In this document: positions 1-8,080 of the stretch, piece after piece | How the letters are laid out: every line of letters starts with the position of its first letter | Position numbering within the stretch: position 1 is the first letter of the stretch | Source of the DNA: Sphaerochaeta sp. UBA5849 | GTDB taxonomy: Bacteria; Spirochaetota; Spirochaetia; Sphaerochaetales; Sphaerochaetaceae | NCBI GenBank assembly: GCA_002432715.1 | Contig: DJGJ01000037.1 | Span: 1-58,935, forward strand | Reading direction: 5' to 3' | DNA: 58,935 nucleotides | Program-made: the position numbers and the translations under genes | Notes under the pieces: model-generated | The model's input: only the letters and a program-made list of their open reading frames with translations | Databases searched by the model: none | Told to the model about the DNA's origin: nothing

Positions 1-2826
1 TTCGAGCAAGCACTGCCACCCAATCCCCTGTTCTGCCCCGACCGCGATTTCCGCCATGATTTTTTGAGTTTCATCAAAGCTATTGCAAAAGCTGCAACAA
101 CCTTCGTTACAAATCTCACCTTCCCCGAACAACCTCCCCAGTATCTCTATTCACATTGCACGATCACCTACAAGCAGCATCAGTACAGCGGATGCCTTTC
201 GGAAGGCCGGAACAAACTATGTTTCAGTATCGAAGATATGGATGGCCTGCTTACGTATCTGCAATCACTGCCCTTGAGCACGGTGGAGCAATTTCCCCCG
301 GCGTTGCAGGTGCTGTTGCTTACCCACAACTTCACCCTTGCCCTCTTGGAGAAACGAGCCCTCGTTCCCCAGATTTTGTCCATCAAAGCCGACACGTATT
401 GCATCCGATGGATACCAACGATTTTCAATCCTGAGATTCGCTCGATTACGGACAGCATAGCGAAAGTGCTGGGTGGGCAGCCCATGATTTTCCTAGAAAA
501 AACCGCACTTGCAAGAACAGAACAGATACTGCAGTTGGTCTCGCTCTTTGCAACAACCTACATGCGATTGTTGCTGCCGGAAGCAGACACATCCTATAGC
601 GCAGAACATGCAAGCTTTTTCTCCAACACACCCTACCAACCCATGAAATTTTCCCAACGAGGCAACCCTTCAGCCATCAGCAATTGGTTGGGGAGACTGT
701 TCCTTGGATCGGGCTCATACCATCCGGTGATATGCCTTACCGAGCAGAATCATGAGCAGTATTTGTGCGAGATACAAGTACAGCATGAGAGAGCCCTTCC
801 CGTGTCGTTAAGCTCTTTCCTGGCTTCTTCGGAGGAGCCTTCAGCGCTTCTCAGAGATATAAGTCTGCTTGGAACGTACCTACCGGCAGTAGATGAAGCA
901 CTCCAAGGTTCCGGTTCCACTCTCGTGCAGGGAGATTCCTTTCTCCAAACCTGGTTTTCCGTTCTCCCGGTCCTTAAAACCTTGGGAGTGATACTCGTCA
1001 TCCCCAAGACATTGAAAAAAGTACTCACTCCCACTCTTTCGATTCGTATAAGCAGTTCATCGATTGAACAAGTGAAGAGTCTGCTCTCCCTAAAACAATT
1101 GCTCAATCTCTCTTGGACGGTTTGTGCCGGCGAGGAGAGCTGTGACACAGAAACCCTCAAGCAGATGATGGAAGCAGGACGAAGATATGTCCGCTTCAGG
1201 GACCAATATATCCAACTTGATGAAAAGGAGATGAACAGGATCAGCAAGTCCATGGCAAAACAGCCGAACCTCTCGGCCATCGACCTGCTCAAGGCCCACC
1301 TGGCGGGAGAATATGCAGGGCAGCCTGTCATCACCGATGAGTCTGTCCGAACCATGTTCGCATCGTTGCTCCAAGTCGAGCATGCAACAGTCCCGCAAGG
1401 CCTCAATGCTGAGCTCAGACCCTATCAGATGAGGGGGTATCAGTGGTTGGTGCACAACCATCGTCTCGGATTGGGATCCATCCTGGCTGATGATATGGGT
1501 CTTGGGAAAACAATTCAGGTGATAAGTCTCCTTGTCTACTTGGCACAAGCGGGTATCATCACTGTGAAAAAACCGGCCCTAATCATCGTCCCCGCATCGC
1601 TCATCTCCAACTGGTTGCATGAAATCTCTCACTTTGCCCCCATTCTGACATCGTATGTCCATCATGGGGAGGGCCGCAGCGAGCCGGGACAGGCACTCAT
1701 CCACATCACTACGTATGCAACACTGCGCAGGGATGTAGAAACCTTCTCCAAACGCAGGTTTTCAGTCCTGGTTCTGGATGAGGCTCAGAATATCAAAAAC
1801 CGCCAGACAAGCCAAACCCAAGCTGTCAGCGCAATCAATAGCGACTGGTCCCTGGCGCTTACGGGCACGCCGGTAGAAAACCGTCTGGATGATTTCTACA
1901 GCATTCTTGATGTGGTTATGAAGGGCTACCTCGGCAGCCAATCAAGCTTCAGACAGCAGTTTTCCATCCCGATTGAACGATACCATGACACCACCGCACT
2001 ACAGACCTTCAGAGCCATCACATCCCCCTTGATGCTTAGACGGATGAAAACCGACAAATCAATCATCAACGACCTGCCGGAAAAACTCGTAACCGACTGT
2101 TATGCCAATTTGACACTCGAGCAGAAAATCCTGTACCAACAAATTGTAGAACAGACCCAGCAACGGCTCGAACAGAAGGACGGCATAGCCCAAAAGGGAG
2201 CGATATTCGCTCTGTTGACCGCACTCAAGCAGGTCTGCTGCCATCCAGCCCTGTATGTTGAAGAAAGCAGCCATGAAAGCGAAGCTTCAGGCAAGACACA
2301 AATCCTGCTAGGTCTGCTCAGGTCCATTCTCTGTCGCTCGGAGAAGGTATTGATTTTCACCCAATATGCCCGGATGGGCTTTCTGCTTCAGGAAATCCTG
2401 AAGACCGAATTGAACATCGAAAGCCCTTTCCTCCACGGAGGATCCTCTCTCGCACAACGTAAAGCAATGGTGGATTCATTCCAAAACGACCCGAATACCG
2501 TTCTGATGATCCTTTCCATCCGTGCCGGTGGCACCGGGCTCAACCTGACGGCAGCAAGCCATGTAATTCATTACGACTTGTGGTGGAATCCTGCAGTGGA
2601 GAACCAAGCAACCGACCGTGCATTCCGTATTGGACAGGACAAGCAGGTGACCGTCCACCGTTTGATCACCGAAGGTACCTTTGAGGAGAAAATCAATGAG
2701 ATGCTTCAGGATAAGGCAGCCTTGGTGGAAGATGTGGTGGCAAAGGGAGAGACATGGGTGACCGAACTATCGCCATCTGAATTGAAGTCGCTTATCACAT
2801 TGCGCGAAGACCACGTACAGATATAA
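1..2826 (+). CDS. SNF2-family DNA/RNA helicase, 5'-truncated by the window edge
   Basis: This is an ATP-dependent Swi2/Snf2 superfamily 2 helicase, a DNA translocase that probably acts in transcription or chromosome maintenance. The frame is open from base 1 and the first possible start inside the window is only a TTG at 64 without a ribosome site, so the real start probably lies upstream. The first ~430 visible residues match no domain I recognise. The helicase core follows: a Walker A motif (ADDMGLGKT, about 1488-1515), a DEAQ box (about 1771-1785), a TGTPVEN motif (about 1861-1880) and motif VI (ATDRAFRIGQ, about 2608-2640). Many bacterial relatives carry an N-terminal SWIM zinc finger; if present here it would be outside the window. 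The gene converges on the rhamnose operon. Confidence 0.9.
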   Translation, partial: FEQALPPNPLFCPDRDFRHDFLSFIKAIAKAATTFVTNLTFPEQPPQYLYSHCTITYKQHQYSGCLSEGRNKLCFSIEDMDGLLTYLQSLPLSTVEQFPPALQVLLLTHNFTLALLEKRALVPQILSIKADTYCIRWIPTIFNPEIRSITDSIAKVLGGQPMIFLEKTALARTEQILQLVSLFATTYMRLLLPEADTSYSAEHASFFSNTPYQPMKFSQRGNPSAISNWLGRLFLGSGSYHPVICLTEQNHEQYLCEIQVQHERALPVSLSSFLASSEEPSALLRDISLLGTYLPAVDEALQGSGSTLVQGDSFLQTWFSVLPVLKTLGVILVIPKTLKKVLTPTLSIRISSSSIEQVKSLLSLKQLLNLSWTVCAGEESCDTETLKQMMEAGRRYVRFRDQYIQLDEKEMNRISKSMAKQPNLSAIDLLKAHLAGEYAGQPVITDESVRTMFASLLQVEHATVPQGLNAELRPYQMRGYQWLVHNHRLGLGSILADDMGLGKTIQVISLLVYLAQAGIITVKKPALIIVPASLISNWLHEISHFAPILTSYVHHGEGRSEPGQALIHITTYATLRRDVETFSKRRFSVLVLDEAQNIKNRQTSQTQAVSAINSDWSLALTGTPVENRLDDFYSILDVVMKGYLGSQSSFRQQFSIPIERYHDTTALQTFRAITSPLMLRRMKTDKSIINDLPEKLVTDCYANLTLEQKILYQQIVEQTQQRLEQKDGIAQKGAIFALLTALKQVCCHPALYVEESSHESEASGKTQILLGLLRSILCRSEKVLIFTQYARMGFLLQEILKTELNIESPFLHGGSSLAQRKAMVDSFQNDPNTVLMILSIRAGGTGLNLTAASHVIHYDLWWNPAVENQATDRAFRIGQDKQVTVHRLITEGTFEEKINEMLQDKAALVEDVVAKGETWVTELSPSELKSLITLREDHVQI

Positions 2827-2850
2827 GCCGGCTCCCCTGAAGAAGCCGGC
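2827..2850. terminator. Stem-loop between two convergent genes
   Basis: A perfect 7-bp inverted repeat (GCCGGCT / AGCCGGC, 10-nt loop) starts one base after the helicase stop and lies 21 bases past the end of the convergent rhamnulokinase gene. Neither side has a good T-run, so it could be a weak bidirectional terminator or simply an RNA 3'-end stabiliser. Confidence 0.45.
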
Positions 2851-2871
2851 ATACACGTACAAAAAGAGGAC

Positions 2872-4299
2872 TCAGGGAAGGAAGACCTTCACCTTCTGCT
2901 CCGACCGAATCCTGTCACGACCTTCCTGCAAGTCGGACAGTTCTCCGGTAGCCCATGCCTGGACAACCAAGTTGCCCAAGGCGGTGGCTTCCACCGGCCC
3001 GGCGTACACCGTAAGGCCGGTCAACGTAGCGGTCCACTGGTCGAGAATCTCGTTCTTGCACCCTCCCCCGATGATGTACAAGGAGGTGAACTTGGTCTTG
3101 ATGACCTCCTCCAAATCCTTGATCGCCTTCTGGTAGGCACGGGCAAGACCGCGGTAGATCGCCACCATGTACTCGCCTTTTGATGAGGGACGGGCCAGGT
3201 TGTGTTCATCACACCAACCATTGATCCGTTCGATCATCAGGTTGTCGTAGGTGTTCGGCTTGAGAAAGCGCCCGTCCGCCGGGTCGATATACCCCTGGTA
3301 GCCCTGGCAGAGCAACGTCTGCTCATCAAGGTCCTTCCAGCTGATCGGCTTTCCTTCCTCACGCTCCCAGTGCCTGACACACTCCTGCTGAATCCACATA
3401 CCCATGATGTTCTTCAAAAACCGAACATTCCCGCTGGCTGCAATCTCATTGGTGAAGCCGCTTTCCAAGGCGGTTCGGTCGGTACGCGGGGCGGCAAGCT
3501 CCACTCCCAGAAGCGACCACGTCCCGCTGGAGATGTAAAGCGGTGTCTCGCCCTTGGCAGCCGGAACCGCAGCCACCGCACTTGCCGTGTCGTGGGCGGC
3601 GCTGGCGATGACCACCACGCCCTTGGAGGCACCGACTTCGTGAGCTACATCCTCGGTCAAGGGACCGAGAATGGTGCCGCTGTCCACTATCCGGCCAAAC
3701 AGCGATCGGTCGAACTGCATGTCATCGATGATGTCCCAGGCCCAATCGCCGGTCCTCGGATCATAGAGCTGGGTCGTCGAAGCATGGGTCCGTTCGTTCT
3801 TCATGACAGAGCATAACCAATACGCCAGCAGGTCGGGCACCGACAGATAGTGGCGGGCGGCTTTCAGTGCATCAGGCCTGTCCTGCTGCATGGCGGCAAG
3901 CTGATACAAGGTGTTGAACGGCTGGAAGGCGATGCCTGTCCGTTCGTAGATGCGCATCCTGCCGCCGAGGCGGGAGGAAACCTTCTCGATCATGCCGTCG
4001 GTGCGGCTGTCACGATAGTGATAGCACAACGAAACCAGACCACCGGTCTCATCGGTGAGGACATAGTCGACGCCCCAGGTGTCGATGCCTATGGAGGTGA
4101 TCTGGTTCGGGTACTGTGCGAAGGCTTTCTTCAACCCCGTCTTGATCTCACTGAACAGACTTTGGAGGTTCCAATAGAACGACCCAAGAATCTGGTCATT
4201 GTGGGTCTCAAACCGGTGTACCACCTCAAACTCTTTCAGGTCCCCAACCAGAACCCGACCATTTGAAGCTCCCAAGTCGATGGCAATATGCTTGTTCAT
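2872..4299 (-). CDS. rhaB: L-rhamnulokinase
   Basis: This is a cytoplasmic FGGY-family kinase that phosphorylates L-rhamnulose to L-rhamnulose 1-phosphate with ATP. The family signature is clear: N-terminal phosphate loop DLGASNGR, GIDTWGVDYVL, the HYRDSRT segment, GIAFQPFNTLYQL, AAHDTASAV, YISSGTWSL and the C-terminal GGGCKN nucleotide-binding stretch. At about 475 residues it has the usual length. The ATG at 4299 is preferred over an in-frame GTG at 4305 because AAGGAG lies the right distance upstream. It is the last gene of the long rhamnose operon and begins 3 bases past the stop of the dehydrogenase upstream. RhaB is normally next to rhaA, but here it is 17 kb away. Confidence 0.93.
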   Translation of the reverse strand: MNKHIAIDLGASNGRVLVGDLKEFEVVHRFETHNDQILGSFYWNLQSLFSEIKTGLKKAFAQYPNQITSIGIDTWGVDYVLTDETGGLVSLCYHYRDSRTDGMIEKVSSRLGGRMRIYERTGIAFQPFNTLYQLAAMQQDRPDALKAARHYLSVPDLLAYWLCSVMKNERTHASTTQLYDPRTGDWAWDIIDDMQFDRSLFGRIVDSGTILGPLTEDVAHEVGASKGVVVIASAAHDTASAVAAVPAAKGETPLYISSGTWSLLGVELAAPRTDRTALESGFTNEIAASGNVRFLKNIMGMWIQQECVRHWEREEGKPISWKDLDEQTLLCQGYQGYIDPADGRFLKPNTYDNLMIERINGWCDEHNLARPSSKGEYMVAIYRGLARAYQKAIKDLEEVIKTKFTSLYIIGGGCKNEILDQWTATLTGLTVYAGPVEATALGNLVVQAWATGELSDLQEGRDRIRSEQKVKVFLP

Positions 4300-4301
4300 C
4301 C

Positions 4302-5576
4302 TCACTCCTTGATGCGTTTGGTGTAATGCTCAAGCAGATAGGCCTCGGCCTCAGCCGACCACAGCCCGTTGTGCTTATCGACCAACTTGGCAAGTTCGGC
4401 GAAGACCGGGTTGGTCCTGCCAAGCTCGGCAAGTTCTGAGAGCGCCACCAAGGGGAAGTCCAGATGGGTGTACATCATTTTCTTGCCGCCGGGGATGTTG
4501 GGCAGGTTGATCACCGCCTCGGGTACTGCAGAAAGGCCTCCGATATGGGTGACCATGGCCGAGGGATTGATCAAGCCCTTCTCCATCAGCATCAACGATT
4601 CGCGCATATCATCGGTATTGCCGCCGCTGGTTCCCACGATGTGGGTGGAGGCATAGTGGACATTGTAAAAATTCAGGCTGGCTGTGAAATCGGTCTTGTT
4701 CGGACCTGCAAAGAAGTTCAGGCATCCATCCTTGCCAAGGATGGCGTCAGCCTGCTCGACCAGGGCCCTTACCGGTGCCATCACCAACACATCGTCATAG
4801 CCCTTTTTATCGGTAAGCTCCATCAACTTGGCAACCGGATCGCTGTATTCCTTGGTATTGAGATAGATCAGCTCAACTCCATTGGCCTTGGCATCCTCGA
4901 CGCTGTACAGGCTTGCCGCCCGCTTGAGCCTGGCATCATCGATATCGGTGACCACCAGACGTCCGGGCTTGCGGTATGTGTTGTGCAGGGCATAGTCGAT
5001 GGCCGAAAGTCCCATGGGACCGACGCCGGCCAGGATGGCAAGGTTGCCGCCTTCCACGATCCCCATCTGGTGGACATAGCTGCCGCCGGTGGTGTGATAC
5101 ATTGCATGGAAGGTGCCCACGACACAACTGACCGGCTCGGCAAGGCTTCCCAAAAAGAAGGCATCCCCGTCATAGGGAAGCAGGCAGTCGAGCTCCATCA
5201 CCTGCTGAGGGATGATCACATAGGTTGCATCACCTCCGATGTAGCGGAAGGAGTAGCCCGGGGCATCGAGGGTCCCCTTGTAATTGAGAGCCGGCTGGAT
5301 GGAGAATCGGGAGCCAACCTTGAACTTGGCCTGCCACTTTTTTCCTACTTCTACGATCTCGCCGCAGAACTCATGGCCGAGCATGATTGGATTCTTATCA
5401 ATATCCTTGGGAATTCTCTTATGGTTGGGTCCCTGCTCGGCGGCCTTGTGGTCGCTCATGCAGATACTGTTCGTAATGACTTTTGCAAGTATCTCATCCT
5501 CTGCAATCGGAGGAAGTTCGAACTCTTCGAGCCTGAGATCATTGACTCCATAGAGTCGGATGGCACGTGTTTTCAT
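4302..5576 (-). CDS. Zinc-dependent medium-chain dehydrogenase, sorbose-1-phosphate-reductase-like
   Basis: This 424-residue medium-chain dehydrogenase has the catalytic zinc pattern (SICMSDHK near residue 38, GHEFCGE near residue 69) and a Rossmann GVGPMG motif near residue 180. The N-terminal sequence resembles the SorE/L-sorbose-1-phosphate reductase branch, which acts on ketose 1-phosphates. Rhamnulose 1-phosphate is a ketose 1-phosphate, so it or a product such as lactaldehyde is a possible substrate, but the sequence does not decide this. AGGAG sits before the ATG at 5576. The gene lies between the SDR and rhamnulokinase genes with short gaps, so it is cotranscribed with them. Confidence 0.75.
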   Translation of the reverse strand: MKTRAIRLYGVNDLRLEEFELPPIAEDEILAKVITNSICMSDHKAAEQGPNHKRIPKDIDKNPIMLGHEFCGEIVEVGKKWQAKFKVGSRFSIQPALNYKGTLDAPGYSFRYIGGDATYVIIPQQVMELDCLLPYDGDAFFLGSLAEPVSCVVGTFHAMYHTTGGSYVHQMGIVEGGNLAILAGVGPMGLSAIDYALHNTYRKPGRLVVTDIDDARLKRAASLYSVEDAKANGVELIYLNTKEYSDPVAKLMELTDKKGYDDVLVMAPVRALVEQADAILGKDGCLNFFAGPNKTDFTASLNFYNVHYASTHIVGTSGGNTDDMRESLMLMEKGLINPSAMVTHIGGLSAVPEAVINLPNIPGGKKMMYTHLDFPLVALSELAELGRTNPVFAELAKLVDKHNGLWSAEAEAYLLEHYTKRIKE

Positions 5577-5585
5577 GTCTGTCTC

Positions 5586-6746
5586 CTAATTCAGCATGAC
5601 CTGGCCGCCGGTCACCGGGACCGCCTGGCCTGTCTCGTAGGTCTGTTCGACTATGTAGAGGATCGCCTTCATGACATCGTCGGTCCTGCAACCGCGATTC
5701 ATCGGGACCTTCGATTCATAGAACCGTCTTACATCCATAACCGTCTTGGCCCCGGGGACCTTGCCGGCATTGAGGTATTGTACAAACAAGCCCTTCTCGG
5801 GGTCCGACCAAAGCGGACCGTCAAGGAAATTGCCCGGGCATACGGCATTCACCTTGATGTTGTCCTCGACCAATTCCAGGGCAAAGCTCTGTGTCAGGCC
5901 GATGGTGCCGAATTTCGCCCCTGCATACGCTCCGTTCTTGTTCGACCCTTGGAGGCCCGATTTGCTGGAGATGGCGATGATATCGGTGTAGTAGGCTTTG
6001 GAAGGAAGGTTCTGCAGAGCCATCTGCTGTGAAGCAAACTTGGTGCAAATGAAAAAGCCTGTATAATCTACGTTGGTGACGAACTGAAAGTCCTTCAGCG
6101 GCATCGACTTGACCGATCCTGCCCGAAGCACCCCGGCATTGGAGATGAACAGGTCCAGTCCTCCGGTCTGCCTGGCTACCTCGTCCATCATCTGTGCAAC
6201 CGATGCCTCATCGGTCACATTCACCGTAATCGGCTTGGCTACCGTGATGCAGGCTTCATAGTTGAGCTCATCGGCGAGCTTCTTCGCCCCTTCTCCGTTC
6301 ATGTCGGCGATATATACAAAGGCTCCCATCTCTACGAGTGAGCGCACCATGCCCTCGCCGAATCCTTGGGCACCACCGGTCACCAGGGCGATCTTGTCCC
6401 GCACCACATCAGCGCGGCTTTGGGAAGGTGCAAGGGTGGGAAGGGCGCTCACACCCTCTGCACGGGCGGCTTCGTCATAGTTGGTGCCCAGTCCGTATTG
6501 CAGATCCAGGCCCTCGATGGCGACAACCGCGGGATAGAGTCGGCGTTCTTCTGTATAGGCTGAAAGCAAGCGCTTCCAAAGAGAAGCAGTCTCTTCAACC
6601 GAAGAGCCTTCCTTCAGCGAAGGAAGAAGCAACGAAGGCTGCCTGCCGGTTGTTTGGTGCACAAACAGGCCTTTCTGACCATCAAAGGTCAATCCCCTGA
6701 GCAGTGGTGCAATTTCATTGGCCGGATTGGATGTAAACGTCGTCAT
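5586..6746 (-). CDS. Short-chain dehydrogenase with an aldolase-tail-like N-terminal extension
   Basis: The C-terminal two thirds is a classical SDR with TGGAQGFG at residues 123-130, SNAG near 202-205 and catalytic YAGAK at 274-278. The first ~110 residues are unusual for an SDR. A segment near residues 70-95 (YPAVVAIEGLDLQYGLG) resembles the late part of RhaE-type class II aldolases, which are fused to an SDR in bifunctional rhamnulose-1-phosphate aldolase/dehydrogenases. This looks like the dehydrogenase half of such a fusion; the aldolase half is encoded separately at 20252-21331. A likely role is redox conversion of lactaldehyde. The start at 6746 was chosen for its AGGAGAAGG site and ATGA overlap with the gene upstream, over an in-frame start at 6791. 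Confidence 0.8.
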   Translation of the reverse strand: MTTFTSNPANEIAPLLRGLTFDGQKGLFVHQTTGRQPSLLLPSLKEGSSVEETASLWKRLLSAYTEERRLYPAVVAIEGLDLQYGLGTNYDEAARAEGVSALPTLAPSQSRADVVRDKIALVTGGAQGFGEGMVRSLVEMGAFVYIADMNGEGAKKLADELNYEACITVAKPITVNVTDEASVAQMMDEVARQTGGLDLFISNAGVLRAGSVKSMPLKDFQFVTNVDYTGFFICTKFASQQMALQNLPSKAYYTDIIAISSKSGLQGSNKNGAYAGAKFGTIGLTQSFALELVEDNIKVNAVCPGNFLDGPLWSDPEKGLFVQYLNAGKVPGAKTVMDVRRFYESKVPMNRGCRTDDVMKAILYIVEQTYETGQAVPVTGGQVMLN

Positions 6747-8071
6747 GCCTTCTCCTGGAATTTCTCGATGATCGAGTAGGGGTTGGAACAATCCATCGAC
6801 CGTCCCAACCGGGCGTAGTGCTCAAGCCTGGTTTGCAGGCTTTTCCCGGCAAGGGGGTTGTCCGGATGAAACAACCCCAGCTTTGCATCGACGCTGCAAA
6901 GTTTCTCATGGGCGACCAGAGCCCAGGCAGAGTCGATCAGGTGGCGTGCATTGGGCTCAAGCAGCTCGGGGCAATTCATGCTCTGCCGGCTGGAGTTGAT
7001 GTCCACACCGCTGATCTCCATCAAGCCCCGCTCTTTGGCAAGGGCCTGCAGGCGCAGCATCTGCTCCGTCGTATTGCGCGGCGGCATATAGGTGACGGCA
7101 GGAAAGCCGATATCCACCAGCAAATCCATCAGCTCGACAAGAAAGGAGTCCTCAAACTGCTCGGCCTTCTTGTCGCCGGTCACGCTCTCGGCGATATCCC
7201 CAAGGTAAGCATAGGCGGCAATGGCTCCGATGCTGTTGGAAAAATCGACCACCTTGCGTACATCCATGCACTCATCCCTGCCCGGTTGGATGAAGAAACG
7301 GGGAAGGAAGTTGCTCTTGTAGATTCCGAGCAGATCATACGCATAGTGGGGATTGCCCTCATCGAGCAGCAGCGACTGCAGCTTGGAAGGAAGACCGAGG
7401 CCAAGCGAGGAAGTCAGAAACCGGACCAGCTTCTCCCCTTTGCCGAACATCTGTATGCTCTGGACGGCCATGGCATACAGAATGTGCCGCTCGGTTACCG
7501 ATCCTCCCTCGCTGTAACGGGAGAGAGGCAGTACATCGCGCTCGAAGTCCAGGTCGAAGCCGTAGCGGCCCACCAGGGCCTGGAGCGCCTCAACCTGTGC
7601 CTTGTTGCGCTTGTTGCGGACTTCCTGCAGCGGCTTCAGGAAGGAAGCAACGGCAGGAAGGTGTTGTTTTGCAACTCCATGGATGCACAGATAGACGATA
7701 CCCTCGCTGTCGGGGTTATTGATTTTCCGATTTGCAAGCGGTGTATCGAGAAAGCTAACCCTCAGTTCAAAACCCACGGTTGTCGCAATACCTAGGGTTC
7801 TTCCAGCAGCGAGCATCTCGGCGGCGGCACCGATGCTGTCGTGGTCGATGCTCCCCACAATTCCCAGGCCGGCCTTCCAGGCCGCATATGCGGCCGCCGC
7901 CGGCTCATAGGGGCTGAAGGAGTAGGTGGTATGCACGTGGTTGTTCACCTCTTCGGTGACCGTGCGGCCAAGAGCCCCGCGCCGTATCAAAGAGCCGAGC
8001 TTCTCGGTGGCAGCCATGCGGACGGCGGTATCACGATTGTTGATATCGCGTTCAAGCTTCTGTATATCCAT
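6743..8071 (-). CDS. PHP-domain protein of unknown substrate
   Basis: This 442-residue protein has a PHP (polymerase and histidinol phosphatase) metal-binding fold. NNHVHTTYSFSPYEPAAAA near residue 44 supplies the HxH motif, followed by GIVGSIDHDSI near residue 70; further His/Asp ligands are plausible downstream (PPRN, GVDINSSRQ). PHP proteins are usually metal-dependent phosphoesterases. Here it sits between the 2-oxo acid dehydrogenase E1 and the SDR, with an ATGA overlap on the SDR side, so it belongs to the rhamnose catabolic operon. No standard rhamnose step needs a PHP enzyme. AAGGAAG precedes the ATG at 8071. Confidence 0.75.
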   Translation of the reverse strand: MDIQKLERDINNRDTAVRMAATEKLGSLIRRGALGRTVTEEVNNHVHTTYSFSPYEPAAAAYAAWKAGLGIVGSIDHDSIGAAAEMLAAGRTLGIATTVGFELRVSFLDTPLANRKINNPDSEGIVYLCIHGVAKQHLPAVASFLKPLQEVRNKRNKAQVEALQALVGRYGFDLDFERDVLPLSRYSEGGSVTERHILYAMAVQSIQMFGKGEKLVRFLTSSLGLGLPSKLQSLLLDEGNPHYAYDLLGIYKSNFLPRFFIQPGRDECMDVRKVVDFSNSIGAIAAYAYLGDIAESVTGDKKAEQFEDSFLVELMDLLVDIGFPAVTYMPPRNTTEQMLRLQALAKERGLMEISGVDINSSRQSMNCPELLEPNARHLIDSAWALVAHEKLCSVDAKLGLFHPDNPLAGKSLQTRLEHYARLGRSMDCSNPYSIIEKFQEKA

Positions 8072-8080
8072 GGTTCTTCC

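Noticed and set aside
2872..4299. Xylulokinase or fuculokinase as alternative for the FGGY kinase
   Set aside because: The YISSGTWSL, FQPFNTLYQL and RFLKNIMGMW blocks are rhamnulokinase-specific and the locus also has rhaA and rhaM.
4464..6032. Long open frame (522 codons) on the plus strand opposite the zinc dehydrogenase and SDR genes
   Set aside because: It is the shadow of two clearly conserved minus-strand genes, has no family features and spans their junction.
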